Positions 14,751 through 24,350 of a stretch of DNA of 48,937 nt are shown here, one piece after another. The notes under the pieces are model-generated. The model was not told where the DNA came from and made no database searches. It was given only the letters and a program-made list of their open reading frames with translations. The translations under genes were made by a program, and so were the position numbers. The stretch is from Deltaproteobacteria bacterium (GTDB taxonomy: Bacteria; Desulfobacterota; JAENJC01). Numbering within the stretch: position 1 is the stretch's first letter; each line of letters begins with the position of its first letter. The stretch covers positions 1-48,937 of the forward strand of contig JAUSKU010000008.1 of NCBI GenBank assembly GCA_030646755.1. The letters run 5' to 3'.

Positions 14751-15227
14751 CTAACCCCTGGTGGGCCAGAACTTCTTTTTTGGGAAAAGCTCCTTATGCT
14801 TGGCAAGGTAATAGACTATAGCCAGATTTAGAACCAGGGCCCCTATCCTGAAGGGTGTTTGCTTTTGAATAACCTCGTAAAGCTCGAGAGGGATAAACAG
14901 AGAAGTGGCGAACACTGTCAGCCATTCGGCCCAGCGGCGCCTCTTGTGAAGGCCGTAAGCCTCGACAAAATTCAAGATCCCGAGGACGAACATCCCCGCA
15001 GATATGCCAATGATAGTTTCCCCCTTTATGTCTGTCAGCCAGTCAATAAGCTCCTGGACATAGGTTTTTTCAATATCCAGGCTCAGGTAAACAACAAGTT
15101 TATCTGTAAAAACTACCATATCTTTATTTAAGAGGGAAATGGCGCCGAAACATAGAGAGGCGAAGACAAGACCAAGGACCAGTTTTTCGAAAATTATAAA
15201 TTTTAGGAATAGGCTATGTTTTTTCAT
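14751..15227 (-). CDS. DUF2127-like integral membrane protein
   Basis: From ATG 15227 (158 residues, preceded by CAGGTTTTT) rather than the TTG at 15242. About four hydrophobic helices: a first one starting at KFIIFEKLVLGLVFASLCF, and later VLGILNFVEAYGLHKRRRWAEWLTVFATS, the most characteristic stretch of DUF2127-type proteins. The function is unknown. It is divergent from the ResB gene, from which it is separated by 65 bases. Confidence 0.6.
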   Translation of the reverse strand: MKKHSLFLKFIIFEKLVLGLVFASLCFGAISLLNKDMVVFTDKLVVYLSLDIEKTYVQELIDWLTDIKGETIIGISAGMFVLGILNFVEAYGLHKRRRWAEWLTVFATSLFIPLELYEVIQKQTPFRIGALVLNLAIVYYLAKHKELFPKKKFWPTRG

Positions 15228-15292
15228 AAAAACCTGTACCAACTGTGAACCGGATTTCGAAGCTTGTCAATGGCCTTTGCATATGGTAGTTT

Positions 15293-16135
15293 ATGCCGAT
15301 GCAGAGGATATGGTCCTTTTTCTCATCAATACGTCTGACTCTTTATCTTACCTATGCCGTAACGATAGATGCCATTATAGGTTCATTTTACATCATTTAT
15401 GCCCCAAATGTCTACAGCGAGATTGATCGCGCCTTATTTTCTGACTGGTGGTTCAAAATAGGAGTTCGGCATTTAGAGGCCACATGGTGGATACCTCTTC
15501 TCGTATTCCTCGTGTTCCTCTTTGGGATTAATACCCTGGTTTGCAGTATAGACAGGCTTATACCCATATGCAGGTTCTTTTTCATGGAAAGGGTTGACAG
15601 GGTAACCATAGGCGGGAAGGATATGCAGGAAGAGGACCCGTCCCTGTTTCAGAAAAAGAGGTCCCTGGCCCCTTTTTACCCTTACATCGCACACATCGGC
15701 TTTATGATAGCCCTTATCGGGCACCTTGTCGGGAGCATAAGCGGATTTAAGTCTTACGGGAATGTGGTTGCGGAAGGAGGATCAATGGAAGTCCCGTATA
15801 CCAAGGGAGCACACCTTCTCCTCGACAGGTTCGAGGTAAGCTTCTCCAAATATGGGTATCCTGATGAGATGAAGAGTCATGTAAGGCTTATAGAGGGGAA
15901 TAAGGTTGTAAGGGAAAAGGTGGTTCAGGTTAACTCCCCCCTCGTCTATAAGGGGCTTGCATTTTACGCTTCAGACTTCCAGCAGGCGCCTGACGGGAGG
16001 TACTACGTGGCATTTGACGTGGTGAAGGATTCAGGGGTATGGATCCTATTTTCGGGCCTCCTTCTCTTTACCACAGGGGTAATCCTCACCCTCTTCTTAA
16101 AAAAGGATTGGGCTGAGCTGACAAAGAGGGTCTGA
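15293..16135 (+). CDS. resB: ResB/Ccs1-like cytochrome c biogenesis protein
   Basis: This 280-residue protein has three N-proximal hydrophobic helices (about 15-36, 65-85, 132-152), a periplasmic domain and a last helix (about 248-270). The diagnostic ResB pattern VNSPLVYKGLAFYASDF lies at about 217-233. ResB works with ResC/CcsA in system II to deliver haem and attach it to CXXCH apocytochromes, which suits the ten-haem cytochrome in this window. It is shorter than the usual 400-550 residues, like the compact ResB-like forms of some anaerobes. ResC is not in the window. It ends 5 bases from the convergent hemW gene. Confidence 0.8.
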   Translation: MPMQRIWSFFSSIRLTLYLTYAVTIDAIIGSFYIIYAPNVYSEIDRALFSDWWFKIGVRHLEATWWIPLLVFLVFLFGINTLVCSIDRLIPICRFFFMERVDRVTIGGKDMQEEDPSLFQKKRSLAPFYPYIAHIGFMIALIGHLVGSISGFKSYGNVVAEGGSMEVPYTKGAHLLLDRFEVSFSKYGYPDEMKSHVRLIEGNKVVREKVVQVNSPLVYKGLAFYASDFQQAPDGRYYVAFDVVKDSGVWILFSGLLLFTTGVILTLFLKKDWAELTKRV

Positions 16136-16140
16136 TGCAT

Positions 16141-17307
16141 CTACACAAACCTCACCGATACATCATTCAAAAACAGAATCCCTTTTTTAGTAAGTCTTAG
16201 ATGTCCCCCTCCCGAGTCCAGAAGTCCATCTTCCATAAGATCGTTCACTGCATCGGGATAGGCAGCATCTATTCCGATGCCGAACCTATCCTTAAAATAG
16301 CTCAGATCAATACCCTCCATCATCCTTAGACCCAAAAACACCGCCTCTCCCATCGCCTTTTCTCTGGTGAGGGCCTCCTCTTCAATTATCGCATTTCCCT
16401 TTTCCTTTATGAGCCTGAAATATTCTTCAAGGTTTGAAGTGTTGGCAGTCCTCTTGCCGCAGTTCGTCTGGCCACTGACCACTGACAACCGACCACTGAT
16501 ACATGAATGCGCCGAAACCCCAAGTCCCAGGTATTCCCCACCCTTCCAGTATATCTGGTTGTGCCTGGAGCGGAATCCCGGAATGGCATAGTTAGAGACC
16601 TCATAATGTTCATATCCGGCTCCTTCCAGTATTCGCTCAGTCTCAAGGAACATTGCAACCTGCTCCTCTTCCTTGGGGAGTGCCAAAAGGCCTTTCTCCT
16701 GCTGGCGAAAGAAATGCGTCTCTTCTTCGACAGTCAGATTGTAGGCAGATATGTGCTCCGGCCTGAGGGAAATAGCTTCTTTAAGGTCACCTTTCCAGTC
16801 TGACAATAATTCCCCTGGCACTGAATGTATGAGGTCTATCCCTATGTTTTGAAATCCGGCCTTTCTGGCTGATTCATAGGCATTTAATGCCTCTTTTCTG
16901 TTATGAATCCTTCCCAGGACCGAAAGTAGCCTGTCGTTCAATGACTGGATACCGAGGCTAAGCCGGTTTACCCCGGCATCCCTGTAACCTTTCAACTTAT
17001 CAAGATCAACGGTCCCTGGGTTAACCTCGATGGTTATTTCAGGTTCTTTTAGTGTAAATTCTTTAGAAATAGCAATTAGAAGATTTTTTACAGAATTGGG
17101 CGAGAGGAGGGAAGGGGTTCCGCCGCCGAAATAGACGGTCTCCACCTTTACATCTTCCACTACCTCTGCCCTTCTGACCTCCATCTCCCTTATCAGGGCC
17201 GTGATGTATTGATCTTCAGGAAGGGTTTCGGGTGTAAAGGATGTGAAGTCGCAGTAGGGGCATTTTTTGACGCAGAAGGGGATGTGGATGTAGATTCCGA
17301 GGGTCAA
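16141..17307 (-). CDS. hemW: HemW-like radical SAM haem chaperone
   Basis: The 388-residue product starts MTLGIYIHIPFC and has the radical SAM cysteines C12, C16 and C19 followed by F21 instead of a fourth cysteine, as in HemW rather than in HemN. Other family motifs: YFGGGTPSLL (59-68), EVNPGT, GVNRLSLGIQS, HRRNQ-type loop (here SRHNQIYWKGGEYLGLGVSAHS). HemW is now thought to transfer haem to respiratory cytochromes. Residues about 270-290 are encoded by a dispersed repeat and look like an insertion. The start overlaps the lysA stop by four bases (ATGA). Confidence 0.85.
   Translation of the reverse strand: MTLGIYIHIPFCVKKCPYCDFTSFTPETLPEDQYITALIREMEVRRAEVVEDVKVETVYFGGGTPSLLSPNSVKNLLIAISKEFTLKEPEITIEVNPGTVDLDKLKGYRDAGVNRLSLGIQSLNDRLLSVLGRIHNRKEALNAYESARKAGFQNIGIDLIHSVPGELLSDWKGDLKEAISLRPEHISAYNLTVEEETHFFRQQEKGLLALPKEEEQVAMFLETERILEGAGYEHYEVSNYAIPGFRSRHNQIYWKGGEYLGLGVSAHSCISGRLSVVSGQTNCGKRTANTSNLEEYFRLIKEKGNAIIEEEALTREKAMGEAVFLGLRMMEGIDLSYFKDRFGIGIDAAYPDAVNDLMEDGLLDSGGGHLRLTKKGILFLNDVSVRFV
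16455..16504. repeat. Dispersed repeat inserted in frame within hemW
   Basis: CTGGCCACTGACCACTGAC and CGACCACTGAT match the arms of the family at 6631-6730. It encodes the HemW segment with RLSVVSGQ, without a stop or frameshift. Confidence 0.75.
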
Positions 17308-18551
17308 TCCGGTATCTTCTCCATCCTTATCAGATCTTCATAACCCTCCCTCTTCCTTATAACGTGGTACTGGTCACCCTGAACCAAAATCTCGGCAACC
17401 CTTGGCCTTGAGTTGTAGTTTGACGCCATGGCGAAACCATAAGCACCTGCACTCATCACAGCAAGAAGTTCTCCGGGCCTTGCCTCAGGCATCTGCCTTT
17501 CTTTTGCCAGGAAGTCCCCTGATTCACAGATAGGTCCCACCACATCTACCATCACGTCCTTCCTTTCCTCCTTTATAACAGGCTGGATGAAGTGAAAGGA
17601 GCCATAGATGCTCGGTCTTATCATGTCGTTCATGCCCGCATCAACTATCACAAACGACTTTTCCTCCCCCTCCTTTGTATACAGGACCTTTGTGACCAGG
17701 ATACCTGCATTTCCAACGATCACCCTTCCCGGCTCAAGGATGAGGGTGCAACCGAGGTCGCTGACCCCTTCCATCAAGGTCTTGCCGTAATCAAACGGGT
17801 GAGGAGGCTCCTCGGCATTGTAGGGGATCCCAAGGCCTCCGCCAAGGTCTAGGTACTTGATCTCAAACCCTTCAGACTTCATGGTCAAAACCAGTTCCTT
17901 AATCTTCCTTACGGCATCTTTAAATGGCCCTATTTCTGTTATCTGAGAGCCTATATGGCAGTCGACCCCTGCTATCTCTATATTCTTAAGCTCCCTTGCA
18001 TTTCTGTATTCATCCAGGGCCCTCTTTATGTCTATGCCGAACTTGCTCTTCTTAAGCCCTGTGGAGATATATGGATGGGTCTTAGGGTCTACATCAGGGT
18101 TGACCCTGATGGCTATCCTGGCCTTCTTTCCCAGGGCCCCGGCCCTATCATTTATAACCCTCAACTCCTGGGGAGACTCTACATTAAACATAAGTATGTC
18201 GCTCTTCAGGGCAAAGTCTATCTCATCTACCTTTTTGCCGACCCCTGAATACACAATCTTGTCAGGCGACATCCCTGCCCGGAGCGCCCTGAAAAGCTCT
18301 CCGCCGGACACAATGTCAGCCCCGCCGCCGAGTCTTCCGAATATATCCAGGATCGCTATGTTGGAATTGGCCTTTACCGCATAGCAGGTGATGTGAGGGA
18401 CATCCGAAAATACCTCGTCAAATACCTTGAAGTGGTGCTCAAGAGTCGCGTTGCTGTAGAGGTAGAACGGCGTCCCTACCTCTTTGGTTATCCTTTCAAC
18501 TGCTACCCCTTCGCAATAAAGTTCGTTCCCTTTGTACTGAAAATGATGCAT
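17304..18551 (-). CDS. lysA: Diaminopimelate decarboxylase
   Basis: This 415-residue PLP enzyme decarboxylates meso-diaminopimelate, the last step of lysine synthesis. Visible motifs: Lys60 in CYAVKANSN (Schiff base), HIGSQI (about 199-204), LDLGGGLGIPY, EPGR, and the catalytic CESGD at about 341-345 with the following YGFAMASNYNSRPR. Length and motif order are typical. It follows the arg genes and the lipoprotein in a conserved neighbourhood and overlaps hemW by four bases. Confidence 0.95.
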   Translation of the reverse strand: MHHFQYKGNELYCEGVAVERITKEVGTPFYLYSNATLEHHFKVFDEVFSDVPHITCYAVKANSNIAILDIFGRLGGGADIVSGGELFRALRAGMSPDKIVYSGVGKKVDEIDFALKSDILMFNVESPQELRVINDRAGALGKKARIAIRVNPDVDPKTHPYISTGLKKSKFGIDIKRALDEYRNARELKNIEIAGVDCHIGSQITEIGPFKDAVRKIKELVLTMKSEGFEIKYLDLGGGLGIPYNAEEPPHPFDYGKTLMEGVSDLGCTLILEPGRVIVGNAGILVTKVLYTKEGEEKSFVIVDAGMNDMIRPSIYGSFHFIQPVIKEERKDVMVDVVGPICESGDFLAKERQMPEARPGELLAVMSAGAYGFAMASNYNSRPRVAEILVQGDQYHVIRKREGYEDLIRMEKIPD

Positions 18552-18582
18552 TTTTCAACTCTCCTTTAATGTAAAATTATAT

Positions 18583-18672
18583 ACCACAAAGACACCAAGG
18601 CACAAAGTATTCTAAAAACTAAGGTAGGGTGAAATGTTTCATTCTTTCTTGGTGTCTTCGTGTCTTGGTGGT
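18583..18672. repeat. Inverted pair of a 'CACAAAGACACCAAGG' repeat
   Basis: Unit one (18583-18607, CCACAAAGACACCAAGGCAC) and unit two (18644-18672, the reversed form TTCTTGGTGTCTTCGTGTC) face each other across about 36 bases. Unit two overlaps the 3' end of the lipoprotein gene and encodes its last residues (PRHEDTKKE). Confidence 0.7.
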
Positions 18673-19613
18673 GAATCAGTTGAATTAATTTCAATCACAG
18701 TCTCTTCTGGCGTAACTTTTATTTCATCGGATGAAGCCCCTTCAATAACGCTTCCATTGACCTGGATCAGGGCCCTGACTGTATAGAGATAAGCTCTGCC
18801 GTTGGTCAGACCAAGATCAGAAAAACTTGTTTCTTTTACAGGTGCAGAGTTTATCGGATCAAGAGGGAATCTACCCCCGTCTTCTCTCCTGTAAATGTTG
18901 TATCCAGCGAGATCTTTCACAGGTGAGCCGTCTAAAAAGCCCTCTGGAGAAGCCCATGTTAAGTCCGCAGCCTTGTCGCCCGCCTTGGCGGCAAGGTTTT
19001 TCGGCCCGGCAAGGGGGACACTCCACGTAAAAGTCACCCTTGGGGCCTCAGGCCCTTCGTATCCATCCTTGTTGTATGGAACAACCTTGTATTCGTACCC
19101 TGTTCCTGGAGTAAGGTCTTTATCCTGGTAAGATATCCTGTCTCCCTCGATGATAACACCCTTCGGATAAGAGATGTCTATGTCATAAACAACAGGGAAC
19201 TTTTCAGGGCAACCCTTGCAGCCTTTATCGTCTATGCCCCTTCTCATAATCCTGAATCCCGCCAGGTCTGTAATTTTTGAGCCGTCTACGTTTTTAGAAG
19301 GTTTAACAAACCTTATCAGGAGCTTGCTGTCCCTGGACATAACCTTTAATTCCTTTACAGGTTCAGGGACAACGCTTTCAGGGGCAACAGGGGAGAGTTT
19401 CTTGCCGCAAGCAGTGATAAAAAGAAGCAATGAGCAATGAGCAATGAGCATAAAAACCGTGAAGCGTGAGACCCTTCGATGCTGTTCGTCCTGAGACCTT
19501 CGACCCTCCGTTCGTCCTGAGCCCTGCCCTGAGCTATGTCGAAGGCTTGTCGAAGGATGAACGGAAGACTCAGGACAGGCGTGAGACGAGATTTGAACAT
19601 GGTATTTTTTCAT
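18639..19613 (-). CDS. Fibronectin III-like lipoprotein of the arg-lys cluster
   Basis: From ATG 19613 (after AAGAAGGAATC) the product is 324 residues. The mature part begins at the lipobox FITAC-GKKLSP (Cys69), a sequence reminiscent of small lipoproteins found beside lysA/dap genes, and continues with two Fn3-like domains (about 85-185 and 190-290). The region before the lipobox is abnormally long (about 50 residues before the hydrophobic core) because repeat-derived sequence lies there; an in-frame ATG at 19451 could give a shorter signal but has no ribosome site. The last residues are also repeat-derived. Whether it is still exported is uncertain. Confidence 0.65.
   Translation of the reverse strand: MKKYHVQISSHACPESSVHPSTSLRHSSGQGSGRTEGRRSQDEQHRRVSRFTVFMLIAHCSLLLFITACGKKLSPVAPESVVPEPVKELKVMSRDSKLLIRFVKPSKNVDGSKITDLAGFRIMRRGIDDKGCKGCPEKFPVVYDIDISYPKGVIIEGDRISYQDKDLTPGTGYEYKVVPYNKDGYEGPEAPRVTFTWSVPLAGPKNLAAKAGDKAADLTWASPEGFLDGSPVKDLAGYNIYRREDGGRFPLDPINSAPVKETSFSDLGLTNGRAYLYTVRALIQVNGSVIEGASSDEIKVTPEETVIEINSTDSPPRHEDTKKE
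19430..19580. repeat. Repeat-derived DNA inside the lipoprotein signal region
   Basis: GAGCAATGAGCAATGAGC near 19430-19450 and a block at 19472-19580 with TTCGTCCTGAGCCCTGCCC and GTCGAAGGCTTGTCGAAGG, a typical interspersed 'TCGTCCTGAG/GTCGAAGG' element with internal inverted repeats. Reading frame is preserved through both. Confidence 0.7.
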
Positions 19614-19695
19614 GATTCCTTCTTGAAGCTGATACATTAATTTCGCGTTGCTAAATTAGTATGACGTCCCCTAAAATCATAGAGGGCGGACGCGG

Positions 19696-22284
19696 TTACT
19701 CTACCATTTCATCTGTTTCAAGCTTATCCTCTAAATCACTCCTAAACTTGTCCTCTAATAATTGTCCGTTTCTTAAATGATCAAAAAATACGGTGTAAGA
19801 GTTTGGACTTAAAAAATGGAAATGGTAAACCTCTTTGATTTTTCTTGTTTTCAATTCCTCATTCAGATTTTTAAAATGCTGACGCGCATATTTGAATTTG
19901 GCTTTATTCTCAATGCTTACATCGGCATCTGCTTTAATTTCTACAAAAATAAAATGAAGCGTATCCGAGTGTTTTGATTTAATAATAAAATCAGGGTTGA
20001 AAGATCCTATTTTTTGATGTGTAGCAGGTCGGTATGAATATTCTATTGAATAAAATCCGACATCCCTTGACTTAACCCACGCTTCAAGTTGATCCGCATT
20101 TTCTTTTTTACAAAGTTGGTCTATGAATTTTCTTTCGGGCTCATATTTAGTGAATACAAGGTCAAGGGGAGTTTTAAAAAGAAACGCATTGATTTCTTTG
20201 GATGCACTTTTCGGGAAGCTATCATCGTCAATTACTGCATCTAATATTTCTCTGACTTCCGTTTCCAATTCAGTTGAATAGTTTGAAGAGTGAAATGCTG
20301 TTGAATTATGGCGGCGAAGATTCCCTACTGCCATACTTTCTTTCTCAATTTTGATCGTACTAATCGTAAAAGGGTCTTTTGCTTTCTTCTCGTAAACGGT
20401 TGTCTTTCCAGACTTACGCAATAGCGTATTGAAACTGCTCAAGATTTTAAGCATGTTTTTCTCAATAAGACGGTCACCTTTAATTCCAACCTTGTCCATT
20501 GACTTGCGGATTATGCTTTTGATTTCATCTTTAGGCGGAAGATTTTCTTTTGAATAATTCCCTGTGGGGAGTTTTAAAATCTTCCCTTCCCACTCACGCA
20601 ATTTGAGTTCACCGAAAATCTTATTTGCGATTTCATCAACTGCATATGTGTTGTAATGAATCAGCGTGTTTTTTGAACTTATCTCACCGCCCAAAGTTGT
20701 GTATTCCGCTTCCTTCTCTGTTTCTTCAACCTGCGATTGTAACTCAATATATCCTTTGGTGTAGTCAAATTCCTGGTGACTCTTCTTCGCTTCTTTCTCT
20801 ATGGCTTCTTTCTCGTAATCTATCTGATGCAGATCAAAATGATGTTTTGCTCTGTCGCCTTTTGTTAAAGGAGAGGAAATCAACCGCATTTCTATTTCCA
20901 AAATTTCATCTACCAATCCGCGAATGTTTCTGCTCCATGCATCATGATTAAAAATACGTACCTTTGCCTGTGGCGTTTGATATTCAGGTGGAACACGCAG
21001 TCCCCTGCCGAGAACCTGCGCTATTAAAAGTTTTGAATTAAAGGCACGGTCTTCCCACGGAACAATCTGGAACACATTTTTCACATCCCAACCCTCAGTG
21101 AGCATTGAAACAGAAACAATCCATTCGGTTGCATCTTCTTTTTTATCCACATCCTTCAACTTTTTTATATTGGCCTTATGTTCGTTTGCTGAAGTAACTA
21201 TCAAAACTTTTTTCTCACATTCTTCTGCTGTGATGTGCTCTTTGCTTTGAAGAAACTCTGAAATGTCAGCTGCCAAATGCTTTGCTCTTGTGATGTCTTT
21301 GGTAACAAGAATAGTAAGCGGCTTTACTTTTCGGTAAGTGTTTTTATTGGTTTGGTGGTTGTCGTAAATTTCCTGAAATTTTATTTCGGGTTCGGCATCA
21401 TCATTCTTGCTGATGTAGTCCACCATCTTAACCATTTTATCATTCACGGCTTGGCGCAATGAGTAGCGATAAATTACATCATTGAAATAATCGTCTTTGA
21501 TATAAGCTGTGCCAGTGAAACCGAGAACGTATTTGAAATTAAAATCAGTGTTTTGCAGAAACTCTTTCCATTTTTTTAAACTCTGGCTTTCCTTATCTCT
21601 GCCTTCAATAGTATTGAAGATGTGATGGCATTCATCATTCAATACTAAAGTCCGCTGGCCGTTTCCAGCAAAGCTGTCTTTGATGGATGAACCTGTTTTC
21701 TCGTAAACTGCATGGATGTTCTCTACACAAATGTCGCCTTCTTTAATGGTTACATCTGCTGTTTTGATAGACGGGTTTTTGAACTTGCTTTCGTCAGGAA
21801 TGGCTTTGAGCAGCGTGGGATCTTCGGCAAGCTTTCTAAACTTCTCCATCAATCCATCTTCGATCGTTAATGACGGACATAACACCAACACTCTATCAAC
21901 CAAGCCAAGCCCCAGCATGATTTGAGCAATGCCGTAAATCACATAGCTCTTCCCTGTGCCTGTAGCCAATTCGATGGAAGCAGAAAGTCTTCCGTGCATC
22001 TGCAAATGATGCTCATAGTCCTCCACCGTTTGGTAACGGTTTTTGAGTTCTACCATTTTCGGGTTTGTCCAATTCTCTCTTACCAAATCATCAATGTGTT
22101 TGTATAAACCCGAAGCTAAAAAAATAATGGCATTGTGAATGGCTTCTTTCTGATACTGCCGGTCGCTGCAAAGTATATCCAAATAGCGATCCCAAGCTGC
22201 CAGATTGAGTGTCGCAGGGTTGTAGTTTTTTGAAACCTGCAATACCAGGTCGGCTGTTTTATATGTTTTTATTTCCTGTATCAT
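19696..22284 (-). CDS. res: Type III restriction endonuclease, Res subunit
   Basis: This 862-residue helicase-nuclease has Walker A ATGTGKS (107-113), DECHH box (217-221), motif III GFTGTAY, motif VI region (AQVLGRGLRVP) and a C-terminal PD-(D/E)XK nuclease, NPDFIIK...FVEIKAD (about 775-795). Res hydrolyses ATP and cuts near recognition sites in a complex with Mod. It starts directly after the mod stop, on the same strand. The DNA looks poorer in G and C than the arg genes, consistent with horizontal acquisition. Confidence 0.95.
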   Translation of the reverse strand: MIQEIKTYKTADLVLQVSKNYNPATLNLAAWDRYLDILCSDRQYQKEAIHNAIIFLASGLYKHIDDLVRENWTNPKMVELKNRYQTVEDYEHHLQMHGRLSASIELATGTGKSYVIYGIAQIMLGLGLVDRVLVLCPSLTIEDGLMEKFRKLAEDPTLLKAIPDESKFKNPSIKTADVTIKEGDICVENIHAVYEKTGSSIKDSFAGNGQRTLVLNDECHHIFNTIEGRDKESQSLKKWKEFLQNTDFNFKYVLGFTGTAYIKDDYFNDVIYRYSLRQAVNDKMVKMVDYISKNDDAEPEIKFQEIYDNHQTNKNTYRKVKPLTILVTKDITRAKHLAADISEFLQSKEHITAEECEKKVLIVTSANEHKANIKKLKDVDKKEDATEWIVSVSMLTEGWDVKNVFQIVPWEDRAFNSKLLIAQVLGRGLRVPPEYQTPQAKVRIFNHDAWSRNIRGLVDEILEIEMRLISSPLTKGDRAKHHFDLHQIDYEKEAIEKEAKKSHQEFDYTKGYIELQSQVEETEKEAEYTTLGGEISSKNTLIHYNTYAVDEIANKIFGELKLREWEGKILKLPTGNYSKENLPPKDEIKSIIRKSMDKVGIKGDRLIEKNMLKILSSFNTLLRKSGKTTVYEKKAKDPFTISTIKIEKESMAVGNLRRHNSTAFHSSNYSTELETEVREILDAVIDDDSFPKSASKEINAFLFKTPLDLVFTKYEPERKFIDQLCKKENADQLEAWVKSRDVGFYSIEYSYRPATHQKIGSFNPDFIIKSKHSDTLHFIFVEIKADADVSIENKAKFKYARQHFKNLNEELKTRKIKEVYHFHFLSPNSYTVFFDHLRNGQLLEDKFRSDLEDKLETDEMVE

Positions 22285-24345
22285 TTATTTTAGCTTAAAT
22301 TCCTCTTTGAATTCGTTACCGTATATGTCGACATAAATCAGCATCATGCGCTTACCACATTCTTTTTTTGGAATAGGGGGCAACAAAATCTGATTGGTAT
22401 GTTTGAGTCCTTCTTTTATGTTTTCAGTTTCTTCTTCATCTGCTTTTCGTTTTTTCTTAGGCAAAAGATCTTCGGCAAAATAGTACGTATCCATGTCAAA
22501 AGCTTCACCGTCAAAATTTTTATCAATCAGCACCATAGCCAAACTTTCAAAGTTTTCCATGTCGCGCTCGGTTTCTTCTTCGCTGAAATCGGAAAGGAAT
22601 TTTTTGATGGTAATATGATACTCTTCACCTTTTTCTCTCCATTCGCTTTTTACATCGGGTTGCCTCATAAAATGGAACCCGATTGCATCTTCCAAATCGT
22701 TTACATTGCTCTTGCTTTGAGGTTGACGGAATTTTTTGAATTGCACTTTGTGCAGCTCACGAATGATGTGATAGGGAACTTTTAAAAAGTAATAGCGGAC
22801 TTTTTCTATTTCGTAATAATCACTGATGAAATCTACATAACTGGCGGGAGCAATAATGTAAACACGCTTGCCTGCTTTTGTTCCGATGTGGCTGTGCAGA
22901 TTGTGCAGGAAATCTTCGTCAACTGTGCTGTCTTTAAATTTCCAGTATTGCCAAATGATTACATTGTAACCGTCTTTCTTTTCTCCATCTATCTGAATGC
23001 CGTTGATAGTTTTTTGCTTCTGCTCTACCTCAAATAGGTTCATTACAAAATCGGAATACTCCTGATTTTGTAATTCAAATACTTTTTTCAAATCATAATG
23101 CCCCGTATTAACAGTAACAAAACTTTTTGCTGCTTTGCCATGTGGTTGCTTATTTTTGGGGTAATCAAGCGATTTACTTGTTTCAATGTTTATTAATCTT
23201 TTTTGAATGGTGTAAAAAGCAAGTTTGCCAATGTCGCAAGTAATCCATTTGCGATTTAATTTTTCTGCTACTGCTGCTGTTGTTCCCGATCCGCCAAAGA
23301 AATCTAAAACAATGTCGCCTTCATTTGTTGCAGCTTTAATAAATAGTTTTAAAAGACCTTCAGGTTTTTCTGTTGGGTAATCTGTGATTTGACTGAACTT
23401 AATCAGTTCATTATTCCATACATCACCAACAGCTACAAATTCCGCACCGGTACTTGTTATTTGCTTTATAACTTCGTCCTTGCTCTTTGTTAAATCTTTA
23501 AAGACATAAGATTTAAGTCCAACACCCGCTTCAAGTTCCCATTCTGCGGGTTTTCTTCCCATTCTTCCTCTTGTGTAATACCAACCTTCTTTATCTTTTT
23601 GAATATTCTTTATTGTTGATTCTTTGTAAGGTCCCAATATTGGATTCCAAAATCTATCCTTCCTGTTCTTTGAATAGATAAGGATGTTTTGATATTCAGT
23701 AGGCATTGATGAACTTGGCGAATGTGAACGAGAGCTTCCGCCCTCTCTTCCTTTATGCCAAACTATTTCATTGATATAGTTTCCTTCTCCGAAAACTTCA
23801 TCTAAAACTATTTTAGCGTAATGAATTTTTTTGTTGTCAAGATGAACAATAATATTTCCATCATCAGAAAGTATTTCCCTTGCTACAATTAATCTTCGTC
23901 TCAAAAATTCTACAAAGTCAGCACCCTTGATTTTATCTGTGTATGCTTTATCTCCTCCTTTGTTTTTGAAATCTGATTCTGTTGCAAACGGTGGGTCAAT
24001 ATAGATCAGTTTTACTTTTCCTTTCACTTTGTTTTTAATGAGAGGGTATTTGTTCTCATAAACTGTTTTGAGGAATTGTAAGTTGTCGCCAAATGCAATA
24101 ATATTTCTCCAACCGTCTTTCCAGTGATCACGGTGTCCGTTGTAAATCTTTTCTACCTGCAAGGGCACAGGAAAAACTCCGTCTTCATTTGCCAGAATAT
24201 CTTCCCTCCGCATCTTGCCGCCATATACCAACTCGTATTCCTTTTGCTTAACGGGAAAGAGTTTGTATTTGAAATCATCGGGGATACTTTCGCCTTTCTG
24301 TAGGCGTTCTATAAGGTCGTCTATTTCGTGTTTTGATAGTTTCAT
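22285..24345 (-). CDS. mod: Type III DNA methyltransferase, Mod subunit
   Basis: This 686-residue adenine methyltransferase has the catalytic DPPF (117-120) before the SAM-binding DFFGGSGTTAAVAEKL (about 346-361), the beta-class order typical of Mod. Between them lies the variable target-recognition region (about 180-310), and a long C-terminal part completes the Res contact region. It gives both sequence specificity and host protection. It lies 5 bases after radC and abuts res. Confidence 0.95.
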   Translation of the reverse strand: MKLSKHEIDDLIERLQKGESIPDDFKYKLFPVKQKEYELVYGGKMRREDILANEDGVFPVPLQVEKIYNGHRDHWKDGWRNIIAFGDNLQFLKTVYENKYPLIKNKVKGKVKLIYIDPPFATESDFKNKGGDKAYTDKIKGADFVEFLRRRLIVAREILSDDGNIIVHLDNKKIHYAKIVLDEVFGEGNYINEIVWHKGREGGSSRSHSPSSSMPTEYQNILIYSKNRKDRFWNPILGPYKESTIKNIQKDKEGWYYTRGRMGRKPAEWELEAGVGLKSYVFKDLTKSKDEVIKQITSTGAEFVAVGDVWNNELIKFSQITDYPTEKPEGLLKLFIKAATNEGDIVLDFFGGSGTTAAVAEKLNRKWITCDIGKLAFYTIQKRLINIETSKSLDYPKNKQPHGKAAKSFVTVNTGHYDLKKVFELQNQEYSDFVMNLFEVEQKQKTINGIQIDGEKKDGYNVIIWQYWKFKDSTVDEDFLHNLHSHIGTKAGKRVYIIAPASYVDFISDYYEIEKVRYYFLKVPYHIIRELHKVQFKKFRQPQSKSNVNDLEDAIGFHFMRQPDVKSEWREKGEEYHITIKKFLSDFSEEETERDMENFESLAMVLIDKNFDGEAFDMDTYYFAEDLLPKKKRKADEEETENIKEGLKHTNQILLPPIPKKECGKRMMLIYVDIYGNEFKEEFKLK

Positions 24346-24350
24346 ATTTT

